Below are positions 28,376 to 36,755 of a stretch of 64,000 nucleotides of DNA, one piece after another. The notes beneath the pieces were generated by a model, which was not told the origin of the DNA, searched no databases, and saw only the letters and a program-made list of their open reading frames with translations. This DNA comes from Komagataeibacter melomenusus. GTDB taxonomy: Bacteria; Pseudomonadota; Alphaproteobacteria; Acetobacterales; Acetobacteraceae. Positions within the stretch are counted from its first letter, which is position 1; each line of letters opens with the position of its first letter. The position numbers and the translations under genes are program-made. The stretch covers positions 39,949 through 103,948 of the forward strand of contig NZ_JABJWC010000009.1 in assembly GCF_013155395.1 (NCBI RefSeq), read 5' to 3'.

Positions 28376-29608
28376 TCAGCCGCGACGTGCAGCCACGGCC
28401 TGCCCGGCCGCATGCCCGCTGGCCCATGCCCACTGGAAGTTGTAGCCCCCCAGCCAGCCGGTCACGTCCACCGCCTCGCCCACCATGAACAGCCCCGGCA
28501 CGTCACGCGCCTCCATATCACGCGAGGAGAGGCAGGCCGTATCCACGCCGCCGCGCGTGACCTCGGCCTTCACGTAGCCTTCCGTGCCATGCGGGTTGAG
28601 CCGCCAGGCCCCAAGCATGCCAGCCGTATCGGCCAGCACCGAATCGGGCAGGCCCGCAAGCTGGCCCTCAGGCAGGCAGGACTGCGCGAAAAGCTGCGCC
28701 AGGCGCTGCGGCAGCAGCATGGACAGCATGGCAACCCCGCCCGCGCGCGGGCGGTCGCGCTTGATCTCGAGCAGGCGGGCCGCCGCATTGATGCCGGGCA
28801 GCAGGTCGATCTCGAGCGCCTCGCCCGGCTGCCAGTACGATGACGCCTGCAAGATGGCAGGCCCCGACAACCCGCGATGGGTGAACACCATGCCATCGCG
28901 GAAGGTGACATGCCGCGCCTGCCGCCCCGCGCCCTCATGGCAGGTAATGCCCACCGTAACCGACAGCCCGGCCAGCGGCTCCATCCACTCCCGGTCGCGC
29001 GCGCCAAAGGTCAGCGGCACGAGCGCGGGCGCCGGGGCCACCACGCGCAGCCCGAAACGGCGCGCGAGATCATGCGCCAGCCCCGTGGCGCCCAGCTTGG
29101 GAATCGACAGCCCGCCGGTGGCCACGATCAGGCTCGGGGCATGGAACACGCCGTGGTCGGTCTCGACGCGGTACTGCCCCGCCCCGTCCCGCGCCACGTC
29201 GATGATGCGGTGCGACAGGCGCATGTCCACCTGGCCTGCCGCACATTCGCGCATGAGCATGTCCACGATGTCGCGCGCCGAACGGTCACAGAAGAGCTGC
29301 CCCGCCGCCTTCTCGTGCCACGGAATGCGGTGGCGCTGGACAAGGGCCAGGAAATCGGCGGGCGTGTACCGCGCCAGCGCCGATTTGGCAAAATGCGGAT
29401 TGGCGGACAGGAACTGCCCCGCCCCCGCATCCATGTTGGTGAAGTTGCACCGCCCCCCGCCCGAGATGAGGATCTTGCGCCCCGCGTGCTGCGCATGGTC
29501 AAGCACCACCACGCGTGCGCCACCCTGCCCTGCCGTGGCAGCCGCCATGAGGCCCGCGGCCCCCGCGCCCAGCACGATGGCATCATGGCCCGCGCCCTGC
29601 ATTGTCAT
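28376..29608 (-). CDS. BaiN-like (HI0933 family) flavoprotein
   Basis: This 410-residue FAD protein has an N-terminal dinucleotide-binding motif AIVLGAGAAGLMAAATAGQGGARVVVLDHA (GAGAAG near 14-19), then ISGGGRCNFTNMD, a family hallmark, and a C-terminal VGEAVDVTGWLGGYNFQWAWASGHAAGQ (in part) that completes the FAD site. The family is widespread and mostly uncharacterised; BaiN was linked to bile acid reduction, but that role is not implied here. It lies directly before the MBOAT gene and four bases after the GST gene. Confidence 0.85.
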   Translation of the reverse strand: MTMQGAGHDAIVLGAGAAGLMAAATAGQGGARVVVLDHAQHAGRKILISGGGRCNFTNMDAGAGQFLSANPHFAKSALARYTPADFLALVQRHRIPWHEKAAGQLFCDRSARDIVDMLMRECAAGQVDMRLSHRIIDVARDGAGQYRVETDHGVFHAPSLIVATGGLSIPKLGATGLAHDLARRFGLRVVAPAPALVPLTFGARDREWMEPLAGLSVTVGITCHEGAGRQARHVTFRDGMVFTHRGLSGPAILQASSYWQPGEALEIDLLPGINAAARLLEIKRDRPRAGGVAMLSMLLPQRLAQLFAQSCLPEGQLAGLPDSVLADTAGMLGAWRLNPHGTEGYVKAEVTRGGVDTACLSSRDMEARDVPGLFMVGEAVDVTGWLGGYNFQWAWASGHAAGQAVAARRG

Positions 29609-29611
29609 GCG

Positions 29612-30280
29612 CTAGAAATCCAGGTCCGCGTAATGGGCGGGCGGCGTAAAGCCCGAGATCCGGTCCTGCAGCACGGAGCGGAAGCACGGCCTGCTCTTGA
29701 CGCGGGCGTACCAGTCCTTGGCGGCAGGCGCGCGCGACCAGTCCACGTCATCAAGGAAGTCGAGGCACGACAGATGGGCCGCCGCCGCGAAATCGGCCAG
29801 CGAGAGCTGGTTGCCCGCCAGCCATCGCCGCGTTTCCGCCAGCCAGTCGATATAGGCGAGATGGGTGCGGATATTGGCATACCCCGCCCGCAGTGCCGCC
29901 CCATCGGGGTTGCCGGTGCCGGAGATGCGCTTGTACACCTTCTCGGTCAGAAGGTTGCGCGAGACCTCGCGGCCGAATTTCTCGTCAAACCACACCACCA
30001 GCCTGCGCACCTCCACCCGCTCGGCCAGCGTGCGGCCCAGCAGCGGGGTGTCGGGATAGGCTTCCTCAAGGTATTCGCAGATCACCCACGAATCCGGAAT
30101 GCACAGCCCGGTATCTTCCTGCAGCATGGGCACGGTGCCGGCGGGGTTGCGGTCGAGGTAGTCGGGGCGCTGTTCCCACACACGCTCGATCTTGAGTTCA
30201 AACGGCAGCCGTTTTTCACCCATCACGAGGCGAACCTTGCGGGCATAGGGCGAAAGGGGAAGGTGGTACAGGATGCGCAT
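29612..30280 (-). CDS. Glutathione S-transferase family protein
   Basis: This 222-residue protein has a thioredoxin-like N-terminal domain (MRILYHLPLSPYARKVRLVMGEK, in part) with a Ser-Pro at the usual active-site turn, the cis-Pro GTVPMLQED and the glutathione gamma-Glu site PDSWVICEYLEEAYP. The all-helical C-terminal domain follows from about 90. It is the first of a compact run with the BaiN-like flavoprotein and the MBOAT gene. Substrate unknown. Confidence 0.88.
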   Translation of the reverse strand: MRILYHLPLSPYARKVRLVMGEKRLPFELKIERVWEQRPDYLDRNPAGTVPMLQEDTGLCIPDSWVICEYLEEAYPDTPLLGRTLAERVEVRRLVVWFDEKFGREVSRNLLTEKVYKRISGTGNPDGAALRAGYANIRTHLAYIDWLAETRRWLAGNQLSLADFAAAAHLSCLDFLDDVDWSRAPAAKDWYARVKSRPCFRSVLQDRISGFTPPAHYADLDF

Positions 30281-30459
30281 GTTCCCGCTTTATTGCATTG
30301 CCACGCCCTTCGCCAAGCCCCGAGTACGCCCCATGCCACACATCCCTGCAAAACCGGTACTGCATATCCATGAAAAGACAGGATTCCCTCGACAGTCAGG
30401 CTACGGCGCGGTAGCTGAAAACAGACAGGCCCATTGACCCAGAGCAGGACAGGAACACG

Positions 30460-31194
30460 TTGCCAGACGAACTGCGTCCCACACCCAAGATCCGCGCCCG
30501 TGGCCGGTCCTTCCTGGCCCTGGTCCTTTCCCCCGAACCCCTGCTGGCCGACTGGCTGGCTGGCCTTGATGCGCAGATCGCGCGATCGAGCGCCTTCTTC
30601 GCGGGCAAGCCGGTCATCCTCGACCTCTCCCTGCTCGAAGCCGGGACCGAAGGGCTGGCCGAACTGTACCCCGCGCTGCGCGCGCGCGGCATCCGCATCA
30701 TCGGCATCGAAGGCGGCGACACGAACTGGCCCGCCTGCGCAGGGTGGGACTGGCCCGCGGGCTTCCAGGGCGGGCGCGCCTCGGGGGCGGTGGAGATCCC
30801 TGAGGATACCGCGCCTGCCCCCCCCGAGCCCCCGCGTGGCGGCTCGCTGATCATCGAGCAGCCGATCCGCTCGGGCCAGGTGATCATGAACCCTGATGGC
30901 GACATCATCATCCTCGGCTCGGTCGGCTCGGGGGCGGAGGTGACGGCAGGGGGATCGATCCATGTCTATGGCCCGCTGCGCGGCCGCGCCATAGCAGGCA
31001 TGAACGGCCAGCCCGATGCCCGCATCTTTGCCCATTCCATGCAGGCCGAACTGCTCGCGATCGACGGTTATTACATCACCGCCGAGGAAATCGACCCGCG
31101 TTATGTTGAAAAACCGGCGCAGATCATTCTCAATAATGACACACTTGTGGTCCAGCCGCTTGTGCCGCCCACCCTCAGGGGCCGCAAACCCTGA
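30460..31194 (+). CDS. minC: Septum site-determining protein MinC
   Basis: This 244-residue division inhibitor blocks FtsZ assembly away from midcell. The N-terminal FtsZ-binding domain (about 1-105) carries SFLALVLSPEPLLADW; the C-terminal beta-helix domain (about 127-235) carries IEQPIRSGQVIMNPDGDIIILGSV (in part), ITAEEIDP and the MinD-contact loop RGRAIAGMNGQPDARIFA. The start is a TTG at 30460 preceded by AGGAA, because no in-frame ATG fits the family N-terminus. It begins the minCDE operon. Confidence 0.92.
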   Translation: MPDELRPTPKIRARGRSFLALVLSPEPLLADWLAGLDAQIARSSAFFAGKPVILDLSLLEAGTEGLAELYPALRARGIRIIGIEGGDTNWPACAGWDWPAGFQGGRASGAVEIPEDTAPAPPEPPRGGSLIIEQPIRSGQVIMNPDGDIIILGSVGSGAEVTAGGSIHVYGPLRGRAIAGMNGQPDARIFAHSMQAELLAIDGYYITAEEIDPRYVEKPAQIILNNDTLVVQPLVPPTLRGRKP

Positions 31195-31306
31195 ACACGC
31201 GCCTCGCCCCCGTTGCGCATCACGCGTGCCCATCCATATTACAACCGTATCCATCAGGTCATGAACAAGAAAACACCCCCCCAAAAGCGCACAAGGAACT
31301 ACCCCC

Positions 31307-32119
31307 ATGGCAAAAGTGCTGGTTGTCACATCCGGCAAGGGCGGCGTCGGCAAGACCACGTCCACCGCGGCACTCGGCGCGGCGCTGGCACAGACAGGCC
31401 AGAATGTGGTGGTGGTCGATTTCGATGTCGGGCTGCGTAACCTCGACCTGGTCATGGGGGCCGAGCGGCGCGTGGTGTTCGACCTGATCAACGTCATCCA
31501 GGGTGATGCCAAGCTCTCGCAGGCGCTGATCCGCGACAAGCGGATCGAGACGCTGTCCATCCTCCCCGCCTCGCAGACACGCGACAAGGACGCGCTGACC
31601 GCAGAGGGCGTGGCCAGCGTGATGGCGCAGCTGCGCGAAAAGTTCGACTGGGTGATATGCGACAGCCCCGCAGGCATCGAGCGCGGCGCGCAGCTGGCCA
31701 TGTACCATGCCGACCACGCCATCGTGGTGACCAACCCCGAGGTCTCGTCGGTGCGTGACAGCGACCGCATCATCGGCATGCTCGACAGCACCACCGAGAA
31801 GGCCAAGGGCGGCGGCAAGATCGAGAAGCACCTGCTGCTCACCCGCTATGACCCCGCCCGCGCCGCCCGGGGCGAGATGCTGCGCATCGAGGACGTGCTC
31901 GAGATCCTGTCCATCCCGCTGCTTGGCATCATCCCCGAAAGCGAGGAAGTGCTGCGCGCCTCCAACCTCGGCGCGCCGGTGACCCTGAGCAGCCCCGACA
32001 GCCCCCCCGCCCGCGCCTATGCCGAAGCCGCGCGCCGGCTGGAAGGCGAGAAGCTGGAAGTGACCGTGCCGGTTGAACGCAAGGGCCTGCTGGCACGCCT
32101 GTTCAAGGGGAAAAGCTGA
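31307..32119 (+). CDS. minD: Septum site-determining ATPase MinD
   Basis: The 270-residue membrane-cycling ATPase recruits MinC and is displaced by MinE. The deviant Walker [10 protein letters not shown] is at 11-19, [17 protein letters not shown] is at about 37-53 and the C-terminal amphipathic membrane helix is [13 protein letters not shown]. All are diagnostic for MinD rather than ParA. Its stop codon overlaps the minE start (TGATG). Confidence 0.97.
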   Translation: MAKVLVVTSGKGGVGKTTSTAALGAALAQTGQNVVVVDFDVGLRNLDLVMGAERRVVFDLINVIQGDAKLSQALIRDKRIETLSILPASQTRDKDALTAEGVASVMAQLREKFDWVICDSPAGIERGAQLAMYHADHAIVVTNPEVSSVRDSDRIIGMLDSTTEKAKGGGKIEKHLLLTRYDPARAARGEMLRIEDVLEILSIPLLGIIPESEEVLRASNLGAPVTLSSPDSPPARAYAEAARRLEGEKLEVTVPVERKGLLARLFKGKS

Positions 32120-32394
32120 TGAGCCTGTTCGGTTCCTTCTTTGGCCGCAGTTCCAAGACCTCGGCCCCGGTGGCGCGTGACCGCCTGCAGATCCTGCTGG
32201 CGCATGAGCGCACCGGCAATGGCAATGAATCCGACCTGCTGAACAAGCTGCAGGCCGAAATTCTTGAAGTCATCAAGCGGCATATCGCCGTTGATCAGGA
32301 CAAGGTTCAGGTCAAGCTGGACCGGGGCAATTCCGTCTCGATGCTCGAGATCGACATCGAGGTGCCGCAGATGCGCCACTCGGGCCAGCCATAA
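32119..32394 (+). CDS. minE: Division topological specificity factor MinE
   Basis: The 91-residue protein drives MinD off the membrane and sets the oscillation. The N-terminal membrane segment MSLFGSFFG precedes the anti-MinCD helix [12 protein letters not shown], and the C-terminal dimer domain includes [17 protein letters not shown] and [19 protein letters not shown]. It completes minCDE with translational coupling to minD. Its stop codon lies in the loop of a perfect hairpin. Confidence 0.96.
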   Translation: MSLFGSFFGRSSKTSAPVARDRLQILLAHERTGNGNESDLLNKLQAEILEVIKRHIAVDQDKVQVKLDRGNSVSMLEIDIEVPQMRHSGQP

Positions 32395-32403
32395 GGCTGG
32401 CCC
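32382..32403. terminator. Perfect hairpin spanning the minE stop codon
   Basis: GGGCCAGCC (32382-32390) and GGCTGGCCC (32395-32403) form a perfect 9-bp stem whose 4-nt loop ATAA contains the minE stop TAA. It is followed by the convergent gntR gene 17 bp away. There is no T-run on either strand, so Rho-independent termination is not assured. Confidence 0.6.
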
Positions 32404-32419
32404 CTGGCCACCGCGCCGG

Positions 32420-33094
32420 TTACGACAGGCGGGGCTCGATCCAGCGCCGCGCATGCTCGAAATCGCGCGTGACCGCCGCCTGCGCCGCGGTCACGTCGCG
32501 CTGGCGCAGGGCGGTGATCAGGTCTTCATGCGGGTGGGTGCGGCCTTCGTGCTCGGCCTGGATCATCGGGCGCGACAAAGCATAGATCGGCCCGATCCGC
32601 ATCCACAGGTTGCGCAGGATGTTGGCCGTAAGCGGCAGTTCGGCCAGGGCTGCGACCGTGGTATGAAAATCGGCGTTGAAAGCCGCCATGCCCCCGTCAT
32701 CACGCGCGCGTGAGGCATCCATGAACTGGTGCTGCAAGATGACCAGCGCCTCGATGCCGTGGGTGGAGGCACGCTGGGCGGCGGCGGCGGCAAGGCGCAT
32801 TTCAAGATCCATCCGCAGGTCATGGATCTCGGCAAAGCTGCGCTGGGTCATGGCGGGCACGATGGCGGTGTTGCGATCATTGAGTTCCAGCGCATGCTCG
32901 GACACAAGCCGCAGCAGCGCCTCGCGCACGGGCGTGGGGCTCAGCCCGAGTTCAGCGGCAAGCGGACGCAGGACCAGCCGTTCGCCAGAGCGATACCGGC
33001 TACGGATCAACCCACGACGCACATGATCATAGGCTTCCTCGCTCAAGGCGCGGCGGGGAAGCTTTTCGGGCTGGCCTGCGGTGAATGCTACCAT
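32420..33094 (-). CDS. GntR-family transcriptional regulator (FCD domain)
   Basis: This 224-residue regulator has a winged helix-turn-helix at about 15-75 (YDHVRRGLIRSRYRSGERLVLRPLAAELGLSPTPVREAL, given in part) and a helical FCD effector domain (about 90-215) with metal-ligand-like Asp and His residues (DLRMDLEMR, FNADFHTTV, HPHEDLITAL). The class usually senses organic acids. Its ligand is unknown. It is divergent from the ferritin-like gene at 33344, with a perfect palindrome 39 bp before its own start. Confidence 0.9.
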   Translation of the reverse strand: MVAFTAGQPEKLPRRALSEEAYDHVRRGLIRSRYRSGERLVLRPLAAELGLSPTPVREALLRLVSEHALELNDRNTAIVPAMTQRSFAEIHDLRMDLEMRLAAAAAQRASTHGIEALVILQHQFMDASRARDDGGMAAFNADFHTTVAALAELPLTANILRNLWMRIGPIYALSRPMIQAEHEGRTHPHEDLITALRQRDVTAAQAAVTRDFEHARRWIEPRLS

Positions 33095-33132
33095 GCGCTT
33101 GAGTCATCCTTAATGCAAATAGGTCTTATTAA

Positions 33133-33154
33133 TTCAGATCAATAATGATCTGAA
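33133..33154. promoter_or_regulatory. Perfect palindrome, candidate operator of the GntR regulator
   Basis: TTCAGATCA (33133-33141) and TGATCTGAA (33146-33154) form perfect 9-bp arms around ATAA. It lies 39 bp upstream of the gntR-type gene and about 190 bp upstream of the ferritin-like gene, so autoregulation and control of the neighbour are both possible. The 12-mer ATTCAGATCAAT here also occurs, inverted, over the FNR-type box at 463-474; I treat that as probable coincidence. Confidence 0.55.
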
Positions 33155-33343
33155 CGTGAATGGCAACGCCTGTACATGCGAAAAACCTGCCTGAGCCCCC
33201 ATTTTCTCGGGTTTATGGGCGTTTTGTCATGAAAGGCGGCCCATTTGGGGGGAACCACGCGCTCTTTCGGCCCGTTACTGCGGCAATCACCTATCAACAC
33301 GCATGCGGCCCGCCGCGTGCCAACGACTACAGGGAAACCCGTC

Positions 33344-33910
33344 ATGGCCGACAGTGCTGGCAATACCTTCCTCACCGATGTGAAGACCCTGCGTGAACGC
33401 GCGAAGAAAGCAATCGAGAAAGGCGCGCTCACCCCTGCCTATCAGGGCAATGTGCAGACGGCCATCGACCTGTTGCAGACCGTGGTGGCGACCGAGCTTG
33501 TGTGCGTGCTGCGCTATACGATGCATTCCATCTCCGTCGAGGGCTTGACCAGCGAGAGCGTGGCCGCCGAGTTCGCCACCCACGCCAAGGAAGAACGCGC
33601 CCATATGATGTGGGCTGCCGCGCGCATCGACCAGCTTGGCGGCGTGCCCGACCTCTCGCCCGAGGGGTTGGCCACCCGCTCCGCCAGCGAATACGGCAGT
33701 GGCGGCAACCTCGTTGAGATGGTGCGCCAGAACCTGGTGGCCGAGAGGCTGGTGATCGAACATTACCGTGAACTGATCCGCTATTTTGCCGATCACGACC
33801 CCACAACGCGCATCATGCTCGAAAAGATCCTGGCGGAAGAGGAAGAACACGCAACCGACATGCACGACCTGCTCGTGGCCCATGAGGGGCGTCCGTTCCT
33901 GCAATCCTGA
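33344..33910 (+). CDS. Ferritin-like / bacterioferritin-related protein
   Basis: This 188-residue all-helical protein has the diiron ligand pattern of the ferritin superfamily: an early Glu in ATELVCVLRYTMH, EERAHMMWAAARIDQLGG with the ExxH pair, AERLVIEHYRELIRYF, and KILAEEEEHATDMHDLL with a second ExxH pair. It probably stores iron or protects against oxidants. It resembles archaeal-type DPS-like and bacterioferritin forms more than classical Bfr, whose heme-ligand Met I cannot place. The ATG at 33344 follows a GGGAAA region; an upstream frame from 33245 is not needed. Confidence 0.82.
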   Translation: MADSAGNTFLTDVKTLRERAKKAIEKGALTPAYQGNVQTAIDLLQTVVATELVCVLRYTMHSISVEGLTSESVAAEFATHAKEERAHMMWAAARIDQLGGVPDLSPEGLATRSASEYGSGGNLVEMVRQNLVAERLVIEHYRELIRYFADHDPTTRIMLEKILAEEEEHATDMHDLLVAHEGRPFLQS

Positions 33911-34022
33911 CCACACGCCTGCCATTGCCATACGCCGCGCGCATCCACCCTGCCCCCTGCAACGGGGCACGGGTGGCCTTGCCGCGCGCCCTTGCCTGTT
34001 AACAAAAGGAGAATACCGGACC

Positions 34023-35483
34023 ATGATCCATATCTCGGCCCGACCAAGAACCTACGACCTGTTCATCAACGGGAACTGGCGCAAGCCCGGCAGTTCCGGG
34101 CACGACACCATCCACAACCCCGCCACGGGCGATGTGCTGGCCAAAGTGGCCGTTGCCACCGAAGCGGATGTGCAGCATGCGCTCGAGGCCGCGCAGGCGG
34201 CTTTTCCCGCATGGAGCCGGCGCGTTGCGACCGGGCGGGCCGACACCCTCTACCGCCTGATTGAACTGATACGGCGCGACAGCGAAAAACTGGCCCGCAT
34301 CATCACCTCGGAGAACGGCAAGCCGCTGAAGGAAGCCCGCATCGAGGTGGGGTTTGCCATCGAACTGATCCGCTTCGCCGCCGAGAACGTGCGCCGGCTT
34401 GAAGGCAACATCATTCCCGGCAGCCGGCCCGGCGAGAAAATCCTGATCGAGAAGATCCCGCACGGCGTGGTGGCGGGCATCTCGGCATGGAATTTTCCGC
34501 TGGCACTCACCGCGCGCAAGCTTGGCCCGGCATTGGCCGCAGGCAACACGTTCGTCATCAAGCCGCATGAACTCACCCCGCTTTCCACCTTCGCGCTGGC
34601 TGAACTCTCGGTTGAGGCGGGCTTCCCCAAGGGCGTGTTCAATGTCGTGACCGGGGGCGGCGCCACGGTAGGCAATGCGCTGGTGACCAACCCCATCACC
34701 AAGCTCATCACCATGACCGGCAGCACGCCCGCGGGCCGCAAGATCATGGCCGCCGCCTCCGAAGGGCTGAAGGAAGTGCGCCTTGAACTCGGCGGCAAGG
34801 CCCCGTTCATCGTGATGGAGGATGCCGATATTGAAAAGGCGGTAGACGCCGCCGTGGCCGCGCGCTTCATGAATTGCGGGCAGGTCTGCACGGCCAATGA
34901 GCGCACCTATGTGCACACCGCCGTGTATGACGAATTCCTCACCCGCCTGCGCACGAAGGTAGCCGCGCTGAAAACCGGCGACCCGCTTGATGAAGCCACC
35001 GACATGGGCCCCAAGATCAGCGCCGCCGAACTCGAGAAGGTCGATGCCATCGTGCAGAAAGCCATCGGGCAGGGGGCGAAGGTCGAACTCGGCGGCAGGC
35101 GCCTGACCGGGGGCGCGTATGATGCGGGCCACTTCTACGCCCCTACCCTGCTGACCGGGGTCACGGCGGAGATGGACATTGCGCAGGACGAAGTCTTCGG
35201 CCCCGTGCTGTCGCTGATCCGGGTGAAAGACTTTGATGATGCCATCGCCCAGGCCAACAACTCGCGCTATGGCCTGTCGGCCTACATGTTCACGCAGAAC
35301 CTCAGCAACATCATGCGCATGACCAACGAACTGAACTTTGGCGAGATCTACGTCAACCGCGAAGGTGGCGAGGCCGCGCAGGGCTTCCATCACGGTTATG
35401 GCGATAGCGGCATCGGTGGCGAGGACGGCCAGTACGGGCTTGAAGCCTATGTCGATACCAAGACCATCTACCTCAACGCATAA
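34023..35483 (+). CDS. aldA: Aldehyde dehydrogenase, AldA-like
   Basis: This 486-residue NAD(P)-dependent enzyme oxidises small aldehydes to acids. The catalytic Glu is in LELGGKAPFIVMED and the catalytic Cys in FMNCGQVCTANERTYV; the nucleotide site shows MTGSTPAGRKIM. The C-terminal block FGEIYVNREGGEAAQGFHHG (in part) is very like E. coli AldA, which acts on lactaldehyde and glycolaldehyde, so those are the likeliest substrates. It lies 112 bp after the ferritin-like gene with its own AGGAG site. A strong terminator follows. Confidence 0.88.
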   Translation: MIHISARPRTYDLFINGNWRKPGSSGHDTIHNPATGDVLAKVAVATEADVQHALEAAQAAFPAWSRRVATGRADTLYRLIELIRRDSEKLARIITSENGKPLKEARIEVGFAIELIRFAAENVRRLEGNIIPGSRPGEKILIEKIPHGVVAGISAWNFPLALTARKLGPALAAGNTFVIKPHELTPLSTFALAELSVEAGFPKGVFNVVTGGGATVGNALVTNPITKLITMTGSTPAGRKIMAAASEGLKEVRLELGGKAPFIVMEDADIEKAVDAAVAARFMNCGQVCTANERTYVHTAVYDEFLTRLRTKVAALKTGDPLDEATDMGPKISAAELEKVDAIVQKAIGQGAKVELGGRRLTGGAYDAGHFYAPTLLTGVTAEMDIAQDEVFGPVLSLIRVKDFDDAIAQANNSRYGLSAYMFTQNLSNIMRMTNELNFGEIYVNREGGEAAQGFHHGYGDSGIGGEDGQYGLEAYVDTKTIYLNA

Positions 35484-35510
35484 GCCGCACAGGCAGGTCC
35501 CGCGCGCCAG

Positions 35511-35540
35511 GGCGGCCCGGAACACTCCGGGCCGCCTTTC
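35511..35540 (+). terminator. Rho-independent terminator of aldA
   Basis: GGCGGCCCGGA (35511-35521) pairs perfectly with TCCGGGCCGCC (35526-35536) around ACAC and is followed by TTTCTC. It starts 28 bp after the aldA stop codon and ends 48 bp before the convergent coaA. Confidence 0.85.
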
Positions 35541-35587
35541 TCATGCGCCCTGACCGAACCATAATGACCGGTCAAGACAACCCATCC

Positions 35588-36565
35588 TTAAATCTGGCGC
35601 ATCCACACCGTATCGATCGCATGGCTGGGGCTTTTGTGCATGACCACGCGGGCGCGCTCGCGCGTGGGCAGGATGTTCTGCTGCAGGTTGGGCAGGTTGA
35701 TGCGCCGCCAGATGTCGCGCGCAAGCTGCTCGGCCTCACGTTCGGGCAGGTCGGCGTAATGGTGAAAATAGGAGCCGGGCTTGCGGAAGGCGGTTTTCTG
35801 CAACAGCAGGAAGCGTTTGACGTACCAGTCCTCGATCACCTTGGTATCGGCATCGAGATAGATCGAGAAATCAAAGAAGTCGGATGCCATGAACGGCTGC
35901 TCGGACACGGTCTGGAGCACGTTCAGCCCCTCGAAGATCAGGATATCGGGCTGGTCGATCACCTGATGGCGGCCGGGCACGATATCATAGGCTTCATGCG
36001 AATAGACCGGCACCTTGAGGTTGCGCCCGCCCGCCTTGAGCGCCGAAAGGAAGCCGATCATCTGCCGCAGGTCATAACTCTCGGGGAAGCCCTTGCGGTG
36101 CATGAGGTTGCGCTTTTCCAGCGCGCGCGTGGGCAGCAGGAAGCCATCGGTCGTGACCAGCGCCACGTTCGGGTGGTCGGGCCAGCGCGACAGCACGGCC
36201 TGCAGCAGGCGGGCAAACGTGCTCTTGCCCACCCCCACGCTGCCCGCGATGCCGATCACGAACGGCATGGTCACGCCCGGCCTGCCCATGAACGCGCTCT
36301 TGACCATGCTGTTGAGGCTGCGGGTGGCCATGACATGCAGGTTGAGCAGGCGCGACAGGGGCAGGTAGATCTCGGTTATGTCTTCCAGCGAGACCGGCTC
36401 GTTATGCCCGCGCAGGGTGGCGATATCCGCCTCGCCCAGCGATTGCGGCACATTGGCGCGAAGGGCCGCCCATTCGGGGCGGGGAAAGATCAGGTAAGGC
36501 TGCACCGGGCCGGGAGCCGGATGCGTGGAGATGACGGGACGCGCGTCCAGCATGCAGTCCTCCAT
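35588..36565 (-). CDS. coaA: Pantothenate kinase, type I
   Basis: This 325-residue P-loop kinase catalyses the first step of coenzyme A synthesis. The Walker A GSVGVGKST is near 108-116, LVTTDGFLLPTRALEKRNLMHRKGFPESYD (in part) holds the pantothenate and Mg2+ contacts, and ILIFEGLNVLQ and SIYLDADTKVIEDWYVKRFL complete the fold. Length matches bacterial CoaA. A second ATG four codons in (36553) has a better GGAGG site, so the true protein may be 321 residues. It is divergent from the glycerate kinase gene. Confidence 0.93.
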   Translation of the reverse strand: MEDCMLDARPVISTHPAPGPVQPYLIFPRPEWAALRANVPQSLGEADIATLRGHNEPVSLEDITEIYLPLSRLLNLHVMATRSLNSMVKSAFMGRPGVTMPFVIGIAGSVGVGKSTFARLLQAVLSRWPDHPNVALVTTDGFLLPTRALEKRNLMHRKGFPESYDLRQMIGFLSALKAGGRNLKVPVYSHEAYDIVPGRHQVIDQPDILIFEGLNVLQTVSEQPFMASDFFDFSIYLDADTKVIEDWYVKRFLLLQKTAFRKPGSYFHHYADLPEREAEQLARDIWRRINLPNLQQNILPTRERARVVMHKSPSHAIDTVWMRQI

Positions 36566-36755
36566 GCCCTTGTCCTTTCTGCTGTGGCAGCCCGCCCATG
36601 GGTGCAGGCCATCTGCCGCGTATCACCATCGCCTGCGCCAATCCAGAGATGGGCCGCCCAATTTAGCGTGTACGCCCGCCACAACCCGCCGCATTCCGCC
36701 CATCCTGACACAGACGTGACAATTGTGACACACTGACCGCCCCGGCAGGAATGGT

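Noticed and set aside
30223..31842. Long minus-strand open frame of 539 codons
   Set aside because: It runs antisense through minC, minD and the GST gene start. Its protein is low-complexity and matches nothing, while the overlapping genes are clear. High GC produces long antisense frames.
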